A stretch of 64,000 nucleotides of DNA from Arthrobacter sp. ISL-72 (GTDB lineage Bacteria; Actinomycetota; Actinomycetes; Actinomycetales; Micrococcaceae), in the NCBI RefSeq assembly GCF_018613755.1, contig NZ_JAGGPP010000003.1, forward strand, positions 112,377 to 176,376. The letters run 5' to 3'. The stretch's first letter is position 1. Every line of letters starts with the position of its first letter. The notes beneath the pieces are model-generated. The model saw only the letters and a list, made by a program, of their open reading frames with translations, was not told where the DNA came from and ran no database searches. The translations under genes were made by a program, and so were the position numbers. This document shows positions 28,511 to 37,187 of this stretch, piece after piece.

Positions 28511-28529
28511 GCCGGGAAGTGATCCCGGC
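28511..28529. promoter_or_regulatory. Perfect inverted repeat just upstream of the hbpS-like gene
   Basis: GCCGGGA-5-TCCCGGC, 33 bases before the ATG. It is close enough to affect initiation, either as an operator or as a leader hairpin. Confidence 0.4.
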
Positions 28530-28562
28530 AGCCAGCCAAAACCTTTACCTCCCGGGAGAACC

Positions 28563-29174
28563 ATGAAGAAGTCCAACAAGATCGCCGCTGCCGCTGCCGC
28601 CGGGGCACTGCTCCTCACCGGAGGCCTGACGGCTGCAGCCAACGCCGGAACCTCGGCGGCTCCTGCGTCGGCCGCTGCGGCTGCCGGCGTTTCCGCAGCT
28701 GTTCCCGCCGTTGACATCCAGCCGGCCCCCGAAACGGTGGTCGCGCAAAACCGCATCAGCGTAGGTGCCTCCACGGCCGCCGTCGAGGCCGCGCTCGCCA
28801 AATGCCAGGCCGACAAGCTGCCGTTCGTCACCGTTGCCCTCGTGGACAGGTTCGGTACCGTGCAGGCCCTGCTCCGCGGCGACAACGCGGCTGAGCACAC
28901 GATCGAAGCGGCGCAGCAGAAGGCCTACACCGCGGCCGCCTTCGGCGCGCCCACCAGTGAACTTGCCAAGCGCATCAACGGCAACGGCCCCGGCATCGAC
29001 GACCTCCCCGGCACCCTCTTCCTGGCCGGGGGCGTCCCGCTCAAGGTGAACGGCGTATCCGTGGCGGGCATCGGCGTCGGCGGCGCCCCGGACGGCGCGC
29101 TGGACGAAACGTGTGCCACTGCCGGCGCCGAGGCCATCGCAGCCGGAACTGCGGGCGCCGGAACTGCGCAGTAA
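28563..29174 (+). CDS. Secreted GlcG/HbpS-family haem-binding-type protein
   Basis: 203 residues. A secretory signal peptide (KKSNKIAAAAAAGALLLTGGL...ANAG, cleavage likely near residue 29) is followed by an Ala/Pro-rich linker and a GlcG/HbpS domain (CQADKLPFVTVALVDRFGTV, ...AAQQKAYTAAAFGAP, GGVPLKVNGVSVAGIGVGGA). In Streptomyces reticuli HbpS is an extracellular haem-binding octamer that modulates the SenS kinase encoded next door. Here the gene is divergent from a SenS-like kinase. A GGGAGAA box precedes the ATG. The haem ligand cannot be confirmed from sequence. Confidence 0.85.
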   Translation: MKKSNKIAAAAAAGALLLTGGLTAAANAGTSAAPASAAAAAGVSAAVPAVDIQPAPETVVAQNRISVGASTAAVEAALAKCQADKLPFVTVALVDRFGTVQALLRGDNAAEHTIEAAQQKAYTAAAFGAPTSELAKRINGNGPGIDDLPGTLFLAGGVPLKVNGVSVAGIGVGGAPDGALDETCATAGAEAIAAGTAGAGTAQ

Positions 29175-29188
29175 ACAGGCTCCGGCTT

Positions 29189-29253
29189 GGAGTTTTTGTC
29201 CAGATAATGGCCGTTCCGTCCTCCCTAGGGCGTGTTATCTGGACAAAAACTCC
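29189..29253. terminator. 19-bp perfect inverted repeat between convergent genes
   Basis: GGAGTTTTTGTCCAGATAA (29189-29207) is exactly complementary to 29235-29253, with a 27-base loop. It lies between the hbpS-like gene and the thiolase stop, so it can serve as a bidirectional terminator. The arms are long and the T-run lies inside the stem, so it may also be a mobile repeat. Confidence 0.6.
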
Positions 29254-29258
29254 GGGGG

Positions 29259-30443
29259 TTAGACGGCCTCGAGCACGCTGACATAGTTGGCGATGCCCAC
29301 GCCGCCCATGTTCTGCACGGCGGCCCGGCGGGGATTGGCCAGCTGCATGTCGCCCGCTGTGCCGGTCAGCTGCATGGCGGCGATGACGTGCTGAGATACC
29401 CCGGTGGCGCCGACCGGGTGGCCCTTGGCCTTGAGCCCGCCGGAGACGTTGACGGGCAGCTTGCCGTCTTTGAACACCCAGCCTTCCTCGAGGGCGCGGG
29501 CTCCCTGGCCGGGTTCGGTCAGCCCCATGGCCTCGTACATGAGCAGTTCGGCGATGGTGAAGCAGTCGTGCACTTCGGCGAAATCCAGGTCGTCAAGCCC
29601 GACGCCGGCCATCGCCAGCGCCCGCTGCCAGGACGCGCGCGTCGCATTAAAGGCAGTGGGGTCGCGGCGTTCGGCGGGGAAGAAGTCGTTCGCGTGGCCG
29701 AAGCCGGCGAGCCGCACTGGAGCGGTTGCCCCTCCGGTCGGAGAGACGGAAAGCACGACGGCGGCGGCGCCGTCGGACACGGGGGAGCAGTCGGTGCGGC
29801 GCAGCGGATCCGCCACCATCGGGTTCTTGTCCGAGACCGTACGGCAGAACTCCTCGCCGAGGTCCTTGCGGAGCTGGGCGTAGGGGTTGTCCACGCCGTT
29901 GCGGTGGTTCTTGGCCGCGATGGTTCCCAGGACGTCAGACACCGGACCGTACCGCTTCCCGTAGTGCTTGGCCACTTCGGCGAACAGGCCGGTGAAGCCG
30001 GTGGTGGAGCGCTTGCCGGCCATGTCGTAGTCGGCTCCCAGCAGGGCCGCGCCCACAACGTCCGCACCGGCCTGGGTCATCTTCTCCGCCCCGATCACCA
30101 GGACAGTCTTCGCCGTTCCGGCCAGCAGCGACTTGGTGCCCTGCTGGAACGCTGCCGAACCGGAGGCGCAGGCGTTCTCCACCCGCGTGGCCGGTACGTT
30201 GGCGAGCTGCTCCGAGACCTGCAGCGCGAGCGAGGACGGGAACGCCAGCGGCATCATGCCGGAGTTGAACTGGCCGAGATAGATTTCGTCGATCTGGCCG
30301 GGCTCGATGCCGGCGTTGCCGATCGCCTCCGCGGCCACCTGCACGATCAGGGATTCAAGGGTTTCATCGGTGAGCTTGCCGAAGCGGCTGTGCCCCCAGC
30401 CGCTCAGCAGGACATCCTTGCCGAACTGTTCCTTGAGGCTCAT
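29259..30443 (-). CDS. Thiolase (acetyl-CoA acetyltransferase family)
   Basis: 394 residues. Catalyses thiolytic cleavage or formation of 3-ketoacyl-CoA. The nucleophilic Cys lies in [15 protein letters not shown], the active-site His regions are [11 protein letters not shown] and [17 protein letters not shown]. The pattern is of the SCP-x/thiolase-like acetyltransferase subfamily common in actinobacteria. AGGAG lies before the ATG, which overlaps the scoB stop (ATGA). With scoA and scoB it would convert acetoacetate to acetoacetyl-CoA and then two acetyl-CoA. Confidence 0.92.
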   Translation of the reverse strand: MSLKEQFGKDVLLSGWGHSRFGKLTDETLESLIVQVAAEAIGNAGIEPGQIDEIYLGQFNSGMMPLAFPSSLALQVSEQLANVPATRVENACASGSAAFQQGTKSLLAGTAKTVLVIGAEKMTQAGADVVGAALLGADYDMAGKRSTTGFTGLFAEVAKHYGKRYGPVSDVLGTIAAKNHRNGVDNPYAQLRKDLGEEFCRTVSDKNPMVADPLRRTDCSPVSDGAAAVVLSVSPTGGATAPVRLAGFGHANDFFPAERRDPTAFNATRASWQRALAMAGVGLDDLDFAEVHDCFTIAELLMYEAMGLTEPGQGARALEEGWVFKDGKLPVNVSGGLKAKGHPVGATGVSQHVIAAMQLTGTAGDMQLANPRRAAVQNMGGVGIANYVSVLEAV

Positions 30444-31135
30444 GCGGTTGCTCCTTCCAGTGTTGGTTCTGCTTCAAGTGCGACGGCGAACTCCGCCTCG
30501 GTCTTCCCGCGGATTTCCTCCACGGTGACCCCCGGGGCGAGGCGGGTGAGCGTGAGCTGCCTGCCGCCGTCGCCGGTTCCCTGTTCATTCTTCACGAGGT
30601 CGAAAACAGCAAGGTCGCTGATGATCCGGTCCACGCAGCTGACCCCGGTGAGCGGAAGCGTGCATTCGCGGACGATCTTGGCGGTGCCGTCCTTGGCGTT
30701 GTGTTCGGTCAGGACCACGACGCGCGGTGTCCCGGCGACGAGGTCCATAGCACCGCCCATGCCTTTGACCATCTTGCCGGGGATGGTCCAGTTCGCGAGG
30801 TCGCCGCTCCCGGACACCTGCATGGCACCCAGGATGGCAACCTTCACATGCCCCCCGCGGATCATGCCGAAGGAGGTGGCGGAGTCGAAGATGCTGCCGC
30901 CGGGCAGGACGGTAACGGTCTGCTTTCCGGCGTTGATCAGGTCGGCGTCCTCCTCGCCTTCGTAGGGGAACGGTCCCATGCCGAGCAGTCCGTTTTCGCT
31001 CTGCAGGACCACGCGGACGCCGTCGGGCAGGTTGTTGGCCACCAGCGTGGGGATGCCGATGCCGAGGTTGACGTAGTCGCCGTCGTTGAGTTCTTCGGCC
31101 GCGATCGCAGCCATTTCATTCCTGGTCCAGGCCAT
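30440..31135 (-). CDS. scoB: 3-oxoacid CoA-transferase subunit B
   Basis: 231 residues. Transfers CoA from succinyl-CoA to a 3-oxo acid. The active-site Glu is in [14 protein letters not shown], followed by [15 protein letters not shown] and the long [16 protein letters not shown] signature. The pattern fits succinyl-CoA:3-oxoacid transferases; the related 3-oxoadipate transferase PcaJ cannot be fully excluded. The ATG at 31135 follows AAGGAG and is preferred over an in-frame start 21 bases upstream. Confidence 0.92.
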   Translation of the reverse strand: MAWTRNEMAAIAAEELNDGDYVNLGIGIPTLVANNLPDGVRVVLQSENGLLGMGPFPYEGEEDADLINAGKQTVTVLPGGSIFDSATSFGMIRGGHVKVAILGAMQVSGSGDLANWTIPGKMVKGMGGAMDLVAGTPRVVVLTEHNAKDGTAKIVRECTLPLTGVSCVDRIISDLAVFDLVKNEQGTGDGGRQLTLTRLAPGVTVEEIRGKTEAEFAVALEAEPTLEGATA

Positions 31136-31195
31136 GGGGTTCTCCTTGGGTCTCAAAGTTGGGGGCTTAAATGCTCGTTCGCGCTGGGTGCGGGA

Positions 31196-31915
31196 TCAGG
31201 CCGGTGCTGTCGCGGCGACGCGCGGGCGGACGGTGCGTTGCTCGATGTCCTTGACGCGGTCGCTCGCCTGGACCAGTCGCTGGATGTAGACGCCGGGCGT
31301 GACGATGTGGTTGGGGTCCAGCGTTCCCGGGTTGACGATGACCTCCGCCTCGGCGACGGTGACGGCACCCGCAGTGGCCACCACGGGGTTGAAGTTCCGG
31401 GCGGTGTGGCGGTAGATCAGGTTGCCGTCGGTGTCCGCGGTGTGCGCGTGCACCAGTGCGAGGTGGGCCTTGATGGCGCGCTCCTGGACGTACGTTTCGC
31501 CGTCGAACTCCGCCAGCGGCTTGCCCTCGGCGACGAGGGTGCCGACGCCGGTCTTGGTGTAGAAGGCCGGAATGCCGGCCCCGCCCGCGCGGAGGCGCTC
31601 GGCGAGGGTACCCTGCGGGGTGAATTCCACCTCCAGCCGGCCGGCGAGGTATTGCTCGGCGAAGAGTTTGTTCTCGCCGACGTAGGAGGCTATGACCTTG
31701 CGGACCTGGCCGGCTTCGATGAGGATGCCCAGGCCCTTGCCGTCCACGCCCATGTTGTTTGAGACCACGGTGAGGTCCTTGACGCCGGAATCACGGATGG
31801 CCTCGACCAGGTCCGCCGGGATACCGCTCAGGCCGAAACCTCCCACGGCCAACGTCATCCCGTCGTGCAGCACGTCCTGCAGCGCTGCTGCGGCGCCGGA
31901 TTTCACCTTTGACAT
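31196..31915 (-). CDS. scoA: 3-oxoacid CoA-transferase subunit A
   Basis: 239 residues. It pairs with ScoB. The CoA-binding glycine loop is AVGGFGLSGIPADL, and VSNNMGVDGKGLGIL and YVGENKLFAEQYLAG are family signatures. Two ATGs stand close together; the second (31915) is chosen because the GAGGAG box lies 6 bases before it while the first directly abuts the box. First gene of scoA-scoB-thiolase, divergent from an IclR regulator. Confidence 0.92.
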   Translation of the reverse strand: MSKVKSGAAAALQDVLHDGMTLAVGGFGLSGIPADLVEAIRDSGVKDLTVVSNNMGVDGKGLGILIEAGQVRKVIASYVGENKLFAEQYLAGRLEVEFTPQGTLAERLRAGGAGIPAFYTKTGVGTLVAEGKPLAEFDGETYVQERAIKAHLALVHAHTADTDGNLIYRHTARNFNPVVATAGAVTVAEAEVIVNPGTLDPNHIVTPGVYIQRLVQASDRVKDIEQRTVRPRVAATAPA

Positions 31916-31973
31916 TTGCATCTCCTCATTGAGCGCTGGGTCCGTTGATGCGGTTTCCCTGCGAATCCGTCAA

Positions 31974-31986
31974 TCCACTTTGTGGA
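31974..31986. promoter_or_regulatory. Candidate IclR operator 1
   Basis: TCCACTTTGTGGA, a near-perfect palindrome 59 bases upstream of scoA. It shares TCCA-2-TTGTGGA with the second site at 32094, so the two probably bind the same IclR-family protein. Confidence 0.5.
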
Positions 31987-32093
31987 CGGATGTTCTGGGA
32001 ATGGAGCGTACGGGCCTGCAAAAGGTGCTGTCAAGGTGAGAGTATCCTCATGAGATGAGCATTTATACAGTGTGGACGGTAGGCTTTAGTGCG

Positions 32094-32106
32094 TCCATAT
32101 TGTGGA
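32094..32106. promoter_or_regulatory. Candidate IclR operator 2
   Basis: TCCATATTGTGGA, 29 bases before the IclR-regulator start, matching site 1 at 11 of 13 positions. Its position over the regulator's own promoter suggests autoregulation. Confidence 0.5.
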
Positions 32107-32134
32107 TATTTTGGAGAATTTTGAAGGGAAAATA

Positions 32135-32920
32135 ATGAATTCAGTACCGGTCCAGGGTGCGCAGGTAGTCAGCCGGGTGGCTGCCCTGCTGAGGATCGTT
32201 GGGCGCCAGCCCGAAGGGAGCCCGCTGGTTGGACTGGTCCGGGAGTCAGGCCTTACCCGGCCCACGGTCTACCGGCTGCTCACCTCGTTGGCTTCCGAAG
32301 GCCTGCTGGACCAGGACCCGCAGAGCGGCAATTGGGTGCTGGGCCCGGAAATCCTGTTGATGGGTTCTGTGGCGTCAGCCCGTTTTCCGCTGGAGGACAT
32401 CGCCCGGCCGAGCCTGCGTCGTCTGGCCGAGGAGACCGGTGAGAGCGCCTTCTTCTCGATTCGCAGGGCAGCGGAAACGGTGTGCCTGCTCCGGGAGGAA
32501 GGCAGTTTCCCCGTGCGCTCCTTCGTTCTGCATGAGGGCGTGCGGTTTCCACTGGGGGTGGCCTCCGCCGGAACGGCCATCATGGCGTTCCTGCCGGAGC
32601 CGGAACAGGAGGAACTGTTGGCTGGCTGGGAGGCGCACGCGGGTAAGTTTGCGGCGGCGCACACAGAGGCAGTGGTCCGGGAAAACCTGGCCAGGACGCG
32701 GCAGGCCGGCTACTCGGTCAACCCGGGCCTGGTGCTGGAGGGCAGCTGGGGCATGGGTGCAGCCGTGTTCGACCAACGAGGGCGGCCGGCCTGGGCGTTG
32801 TCGCTGACTGGCATTGAGCCGCGCTTCCGGGGTGAGCGGCAGGAGACGCTGGGCCGCCTCCTGATGGAAGAAGCGCACCGGATCTCCACGCTGCTGACCC
32901 GCGCGCCGGGCGGTGCCTGA
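32135..32920 (+). CDS. IclR-family transcriptional regulator
   Basis: 261 residues. The winged helix (GLVRESGLTRPTVYRLLTSLASEGLL) is followed by the IclR effector domain (GESAFFSIRRAAETVCLLREEG, FPLGVASAGTAIMAFLP). The ATG at 32135 follows GAAGGGA; an upstream in-frame GTG at 32102 lies inside operator 2 and is rejected. Divergent from scoA-scoB-thiolase, it most likely controls that operon in response to an acid or CoA-pathway intermediate. Confidence 0.9.
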   Translation: MNSVPVQGAQVVSRVAALLRIVGRQPEGSPLVGLVRESGLTRPTVYRLLTSLASEGLLDQDPQSGNWVLGPEILLMGSVASARFPLEDIARPSLRRLAEETGESAFFSIRRAAETVCLLREEGSFPVRSFVLHEGVRFPLGVASAGTAIMAFLPEPEQEELLAGWEAHAGKFAAAHTEAVVRENLARTRQAGYSVNPGLVLEGSWGMGAAVFDQRGRPAWALSLTGIEPRFRGERQETLGRLLMEEAHRISTLLTRAPGGA

Positions 32921-32986
32921 CCCGGGCGGCGCCCGACGCCGGCCGGGCGGCTGGCGAGGATCCACGAAACCTGGCCGGCCGTCGTC

Positions 32987-33058
32987 GGGCACTTTGACAC
33001 GAACACGCCGGCAATTGAGGCCGGAACGGGCCAACGAGGCTTCAAAGTGCCCCGTTTC
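32987..33058. repeat. Intergenic repeat element, copy B, with perfect 11-bp arms
   Basis: GGGCACTTTGA (32987-32997) pairs perfectly with TCAAAGTGCCC (33042-33052). The right end, read on the minus strand, shares GAAACGGGGCACTT with the element at 7603. It occupies part of the 265-base gap 32921-33185, which otherwise shows only the ribosome binding site of the next gene. Confidence 0.5.
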
Positions 33059-33185
33059 GGCCCGGACTTCGTCCGTCAGGTGCGGGAGCTGGTGGTCAAG
33101 TTGCAGGCGCTTGCGCACCCCACCGACTGTGCAAGATGCTGGCTGCATAGGCAACCACTGTGTCGAGCCCAGGGAGTGCAGCCCC

Positions 33186-34091
33186 ATGAAAAGCATCAAA
33201 ATGTCCTTTGACCGCTTCGGCAGCCCGGGGGTTGTCGCAGTGGTCGAAGAAGAGCTGCCGCCCCCGGGAGAGCGCGAGGTCCAACTGGATGTCAGGGCCA
33301 TCGCCGTCAACCCCATGGACTGGAAGCTCGTTGCCGGCTACCTCGAGCCGTACTATCCGCTGCCGCTTCCTGCTGTTCCCGGATGTGAAGCGGCGGGCAC
33401 GGTGACCGCCGTCGGCTCCGGTGTCTCTGCCTACGGTGTGGGGGAGGAGGTTATCTGGAATGGTGTGGCCGGCGGCTACCGTTCGGTGGCCAACTTTCCG
33501 GCGGACCAGCTGACCTCCAAACCGGCAGGACTCGATTTTGAGCAGGCGGCCTGTGTGGCGATAGCGGGCGGCGCCGCGTATTCCGCCGTCGTCCAGCTGG
33601 GAGTCCGCCCGGGGGACACCGTCCTGGTTCACGGTGCAGCGGGCGGGGTGGGCTCGGCGTCCGTCCAGATTGCTCGGGACCTGGGAGCCCGGGTCATAGG
33701 TACCGCTTCAGAGCCTAACCATGAGTATCTGCGCGGGCTCGGGGCCGAACCCGTGGCCTACGGCGATGGACTTGAGGAGCGGGTCCGCTCGCTCGGCAGC
33801 ATTACGGCAGTGGTGGACACCGTTGGCGGGGAGGAGACGACGGCGGTCACCGTCGCGCTGCTTGGCGGTCACGGCGCCGCCGTGACAACGGTGCCCGGCA
33901 AGGAGTCCAATGCCGCCGGCATTGCGCAGGTTCAGCTGCTAGATGGACGGGTGGCGGATGCGGCCAGGCTGGCAGCCGACGGAAAGCTCCGTTTTAACAT
34001 CCACGAACGCCTGCCACTCACGGATGCGGCCCGGGCGCTGGGCCTCAGCCGCGCGGGGCACGTACGGGGCAGGATCGTGCTGACGCCGTAA
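33186..34091 (+). CDS. Quinone oxidoreductase-like NADP-dependent dehydrogenase
   Basis: 301 residues, zinc-free medium-chain dehydrogenase/reductase. It has AIAVNPMDWKLVAGYLEPYY and PGCEAAGTVTAVGSGV in the catalytic domain and the nucleotide-binding motif VLVHGAAGGVGSASVQIARDLGA. The C-terminal GHVRGRIVLTP is typical. The frame is open far upstream, but the ATG at 33186 gives the family N-terminus (MKSIKMSFDRFG) and follows GGGAG. It likely reduces quinones or alpha,beta-unsaturated carbonyls; no operon partner. Confidence 0.9.
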   Translation: MKSIKMSFDRFGSPGVVAVVEEELPPPGEREVQLDVRAIAVNPMDWKLVAGYLEPYYPLPLPAVPGCEAAGTVTAVGSGVSAYGVGEEVIWNGVAGGYRSVANFPADQLTSKPAGLDFEQAACVAIAGGAAYSAVVQLGVRPGDTVLVHGAAGGVGSASVQIARDLGARVIGTASEPNHEYLRGLGAEPVAYGDGLEERVRSLGSITAVVDTVGGEETTAVTVALLGGHGAAVTTVPGKESNAAGIAQVQLLDGRVADAARLAADGKLRFNIHERLPLTDAARALGLSRAGHVRGRIVLTP

Positions 34092-34161
34092 GTCCCGGGC
34101 TCCCGCAAACCCGGGAAGCCGAGCCCCGGGAACCGGGCCCCCGGCAAGGCCCCGCTCGGGT

Positions 34162-35016
34162 TTACAAACCGACCCGGGGTTCCTCGGGACCCTCGTGCCT
34201 CCACCAGCTGTCGAAGATGCTGACCGGCACGGTGCGCTTGTGGCGGGTGCTGAGGTACTTCTGCTCGATGGAATCGGCCACGGCCTCGGGGACTTCGCGG
34301 CCTTCAAGGTAGTCATCGATCTGGTCGTAGGTCAGGCCGAGCTCTTCCTCGTCCGTGCGGCCGGGCCTGCCGTCGAGGAGATCCGCCGTGGGGACTTTCT
34401 CCCAGATCCGGGCCGGGGCGCCGAGTTCGGCGAGCAGTTCCCTGTTCTGGCGCTTGTTCAGCCCGAACAGGGGCAGGATGTCGGCGCCGCCGTCGCCGTA
34501 CTTGGTGAAGAAGCCCGTGACGGATTCCGCGCCGTGGTCCGTTCCGATGACCAGATAATTGTGCTCACCGGCGAGGGCGTACTGCGCGATCATGCGGGTG
34601 CGGGCCTTGGTGTTGCCCTTGTGAAAGTCCGAGATCCCGTTGCCCACGGTTTTTTCGAATTCATCCTCGAAGCCGTCCACGGCAGCGGAGATGTTGAAGG
34701 TCCACTCGGTCTTGGCCTGGATGAAGTCCAGGGCAGCCTGCGCGTCATCCTCGTCGTGCTGCACGCCGTAGGGAAGACGGACGGCGACGAAGTTTGCCTC
34801 CACGCCCTCGGCCTCGAGCTCGTCAACGGCAAGCTGGGCAAGGCGGCCCGCGAGCGAGGAATCAAGGCCGCCGGAGATGCCCAGGACGAAGCCCTTGGTG
34901 TTCGTTGCCTTGAGGTAATCCTTGAGGAAAGTGACCCGTTTACGCACCTCCCCGGCGGGGTCGATCCGGGGCTGGACGCCCATTTCTTCAATGATCCTGG
35001 CCTGGAGTTCGCGCAT
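34162..35016 (-). CDS. nadE: NAD synthetase, ammonia-dependent
   Basis: 284 residues. Catalyses ATP-dependent amidation of nicotinate adenine dinucleotide, the last step of NAD synthesis. The ATP-pyrophosphatase P-loop is [38 protein letters not shown] and [14 protein letters not shown] follow as in E. coli NadE, whose length it matches. There is no glutaminase domain, so it uses ammonia. The ATG at 35016 starts the family N-terminus (MRELQARII); its ribosome binding site is weak. Confidence 0.95.
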   Translation of the reverse strand: MRELQARIIEEMGVQPRIDPAGEVRKRVTFLKDYLKATNTKGFVLGISGGLDSSLAGRLAQLAVDELEAEGVEANFVAVRLPYGVQHDEDDAQAALDFIQAKTEWTFNISAAVDGFEDEFEKTVGNGISDFHKGNTKARTRMIAQYALAGEHNYLVIGTDHGAESVTGFFTKYGDGGADILPLFGLNKRQNRELLAELGAPARIWEKVPTADLLDGRPGRTDEEELGLTYDQIDDYLEGREVPEAVADSIEQKYLSTRHKRTVPVSIFDSWWRHEGPEEPRVGL

Positions 35017-35078
35017 GTGATCCAGACTAGTCAGCAGTGTCAACCATGCTCAACTGTGTCCGCCGAAATTGGCCTGAT

Positions 35079-36098
35079 TTACCCGGGAGCGGCCCCGGTG
35101 GATCCCCGGACGGTGAGGTGGGTGGGCATCACGGACCGGCTGCGGGTGCCGCCGCCCGCCAGCGGGTTCAGCTGGGCCAGCAGCATGGACACCGCCACCC
35201 GGCCGGCCTGTTCGATCGGGGACGCCATGGTGGACAGCGGCGGGTTGCAGAAGTCCGCGCCGAAGATGTCGTCACAGCCCACGATGCTCATGTCCTCCGG
35301 GACCCGGATGCCGCGCTCGCGCAGGCGCTGGAGCATGCCAATGGCGATGAGGTCGTTGAACGCGATGCAGGCCGTCACTCCGCTGTGTACGGCGGCGTCC
35401 GCAGCTGCCGCACCGGACTGTGTCTTGGGGGCGAAAGGCCCCAGCCTGCGCACTTCCACGCCGCGTTCCTCGGCCGCCTCGGAGAGCGTGCTCCAGCGAC
35501 GTGTGCTGGATTGTGACGTGACCGGCCCGGCCATGTAGGCGATGCGGGTGTGACCCAGCGAGATGAGGTGGTCGAGGGCCTGGGTGGTGGCGGACGGGGT
35601 GTCAATAAGGACAGCGGGAACTCCGGGAACGTCCCGGTTGACCGTGACCATGGGCATCTTGGCCGCGGCTGCAAGCAGGGCTTCGTCGCTTAGCCGGGAG
35701 GCGGTCACCACGATGCCGTCCGCACTCTTGCGCAGTTGCTCCATGGTGCTGGCTTCGACTTCGTCGGATTCCTCGGTATCCACCAGGAGCTGAGTGTATC
35801 CGGCGGCCTTGAGCTGAAGCTGGGTACCCCGGATGAGGTCGAAATAGAACGGATTGGTGATGTCAGGGACGAGGACTCCCACCGCGCCGGTGCGTCCGGA
35901 ACTCAGCGCCTTTGCCTGGCTGTTGGGGATGTAGTGGAGCTGGGCCGCGGCCGCCTGGATCCGTTGCCGCGTCCTGATGTTGACGCGCTCCGGCGTCGAG
36001 AGCGCCCGGGACACGGTGGAAGCCGCCACACCGCAGAGCGCGGCAATGTCGTGGATGGTGGGCGGGCGGTCCACCGCTGCTGGTTGCGTCGTAACCAC
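35079..36098 (-). CDS. LacI-family regulator of the glucuronide region (first copy)
   Basis: 339 residues. The helix-turn-helix is TIHDIAALCGVAASTVSRAL, then an effector domain with VGVLVPDITNPFYFDLIRG, FNDLIAIGMLQRLRERGIRVP and VGCDDIFGADFCNPPLSTM. The GTG at 36098 is chosen because AGAAAGGGG precedes it; the frame extends 75 bases further upstream without a good site. Divergent from the isomerase gene at 36339, with operator site 1 between them. It and the LacI protein at 45861 are the two candidates for binding the four-site palindrome; both share the DDIFGADF motif. Confidence 0.92.
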   Translation of the reverse strand: MVTTQPAAVDRPPTIHDIAALCGVAASTVSRALSTPERVNIRTRQRIQAAAAQLHYIPNSQAKALSSGRTGAVGVLVPDITNPFYFDLIRGTQLQLKAAGYTQLLVDTEESDEVEASTMEQLRKSADGIVVTASRLSDEALLAAAAKMPMVTVNRDVPGVPAVLIDTPSATTQALDHLISLGHTRIAYMAGPVTSQSSTRRWSTLSEAAEERGVEVRRLGPFAPKTQSGAAAADAAVHSGVTACIAFNDLIAIGMLQRLRERGIRVPEDMSIVGCDDIFGADFCNPPLSTMASPIEQAGRVAVSMLLAQLNPLAGGGTRSRSVMPTHLTVRGSTGAAPG

Positions 36099-36210
36099 GG
36101 CGCCCCTTTCTGAATATGGTGGCCGGGCTGTTTGGGCCGGGGTCGGAATTGGCGCTCCTGTGACTGCGGCCACAGAGTATCAGCAAAGAATGCCACAGAT
36201 TGTCAAACTT

Positions 36211-36250
36211 TGGCAATCGGTTGTCATTTAGATGCAGTGCTGGCTAAGCT
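36211..36250 (+). promoter_or_regulatory. Uronide regulon site 1: operator with embedded -35, plus -10
   Basis: TGGCAATCGGTTGTCA (36211-36226) fits TGRCAAYCGRTTGYCA fully. Its last six bases, TTGTCA, act as a -35, with TAAGCT (36245-36250) as the -10 at 18-base spacing, reading towards the isomerase gene at 36339. The site also lies upstream of the divergent LacI gene, so it could control both. Confidence 0.65.
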
Positions 36251-36338
36251 GAGGTGGACACCGTTTGTGAACTGCCTCACCGCACTGGAGCCGAAATGCT
36301 AGCTGCCCGCGCGGCGGCGCGAAACCCAGGAGATCAGC

Positions 36339-37187
36339 GTGAGCAAAACAACGACAGCAGTCTGGCCGCTCTCAGGCTTTGGCGATGAGATAGATCCGGA
36401 TCCCGCCGTGCAGGCCGCAGTACTGCTGGCCCTGGGCGCAAGCCACATCGAAGTGCGGAGCGCCTGGGGCACCAACGTCTCCGAGCTCGAACCGCAGCAG
36501 GTTGCGGCGCTCAAGGAAATCCTCGATGAAAAGGGCCTCAAAGTCTCGGCCGTGGCCAGCCCGATCGGAAAGGTGGACGTGAGCCTGCCGGTGGAACATG
36601 AGCTCGACCGGCTCCGCCGCATCATCTCCGTGGCCAACGGCCTGGACACCAGATACATCCGCATCTTCTCCTTCTTCCGTGCGGAAGACCGGAGCGCCGA
36701 AGACATCCGCGACGACGTCATGGCCCGCATGGGCGCGCTTGCGGCACTCGCCGCGGAAGCCGGCGTCGTGCTTCTGCATGAAAACGAAAAGGGGATCTAC
36801 GGCGACACCCCCGAGCGCGTCCTGGACATCATGACTACCGTGGACTCCCCCGCGCTCCGCGTCGCCTGGGACAACGCCAACTTCGTCCAGGTGGGCGTCA
36901 AGCCGTACACCGAGGGCTACGCCATGCTGCGCCCCTACCTCGAGTACTTCCAGGTCAAGGACGCTCTGGCCGACACCGGTGAAGTGGTGCCGTCCGGCGA
37001 GGGCGACGGCGAGCTGGACGCCACCATCGCCGCCCTGGAGGCGGACGGGTACACCGGCTTCGCCTCGCTGGAACCGCACCTGGCCAGCGCGCACGAGCTC
37101 GGCGGCTTCTCGGGGCCGGTGGCCTTCGGCGTCGCGGCCCGCGCTTTCGCCGCGCTGGCCGCGAAAAACGGGGTTGAACTCTCTTGA
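36339..37187 (+). CDS. Sugar phosphate isomerase/epimerase-fold protein A
   Basis: 282 residues, TIM-barrel of the xylose-isomerase-like AP endonuclease 2 superfamily. Likely metal and substrate residues are in VLLHENEKGIYGD, RVAWDNANFVQVGVKPY, FQVKDA and ASLEPHL. GTG start 6 bases after AGGAG. It is coupled by TTGA to a Gfo/Idh/MocA dehydrogenase. Superfamily members act as isomerases, epimerases, dehydratases or 3-keto-glycoside lyases, so the exact reaction is open. By context it acts on a sugar or uronide imported by the following transporter. Confidence 0.88.
   Translation: MSKTTTAVWPLSGFGDEIDPDPAVQAAVLLALGASHIEVRSAWGTNVSELEPQQVAALKEILDEKGLKVSAVASPIGKVDVSLPVEHELDRLRRIISVANGLDTRYIRIFSFFRAEDRSAEDIRDDVMARMGALAALAAEAGVVLLHENEKGIYGDTPERVLDIMTTVDSPALRVAWDNANFVQVGVKPYTEGYAMLRPYLEYFQVKDALADTGEVVPSGEGDGELDATIAALEADGYTGFASLEPHLASAHELGGFSGPVAFGVAARAFAALAAKNGVELS

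Noticed and set aside
28349..28900. N-terminal extension of the histidine kinase by 184 codons
   Set aside because: The extension runs through the divergent HbpS-like gene, which has a proper signal peptide and ribosome binding site; the kinase start at 28348 gives a normal protein.
29232..30965. 577-codon open frame opposite thiolase and scoB
   Set aside because: It spans two well-defined genes on the other strand and crosses their junction, so it cannot be a real single gene with conserved function.
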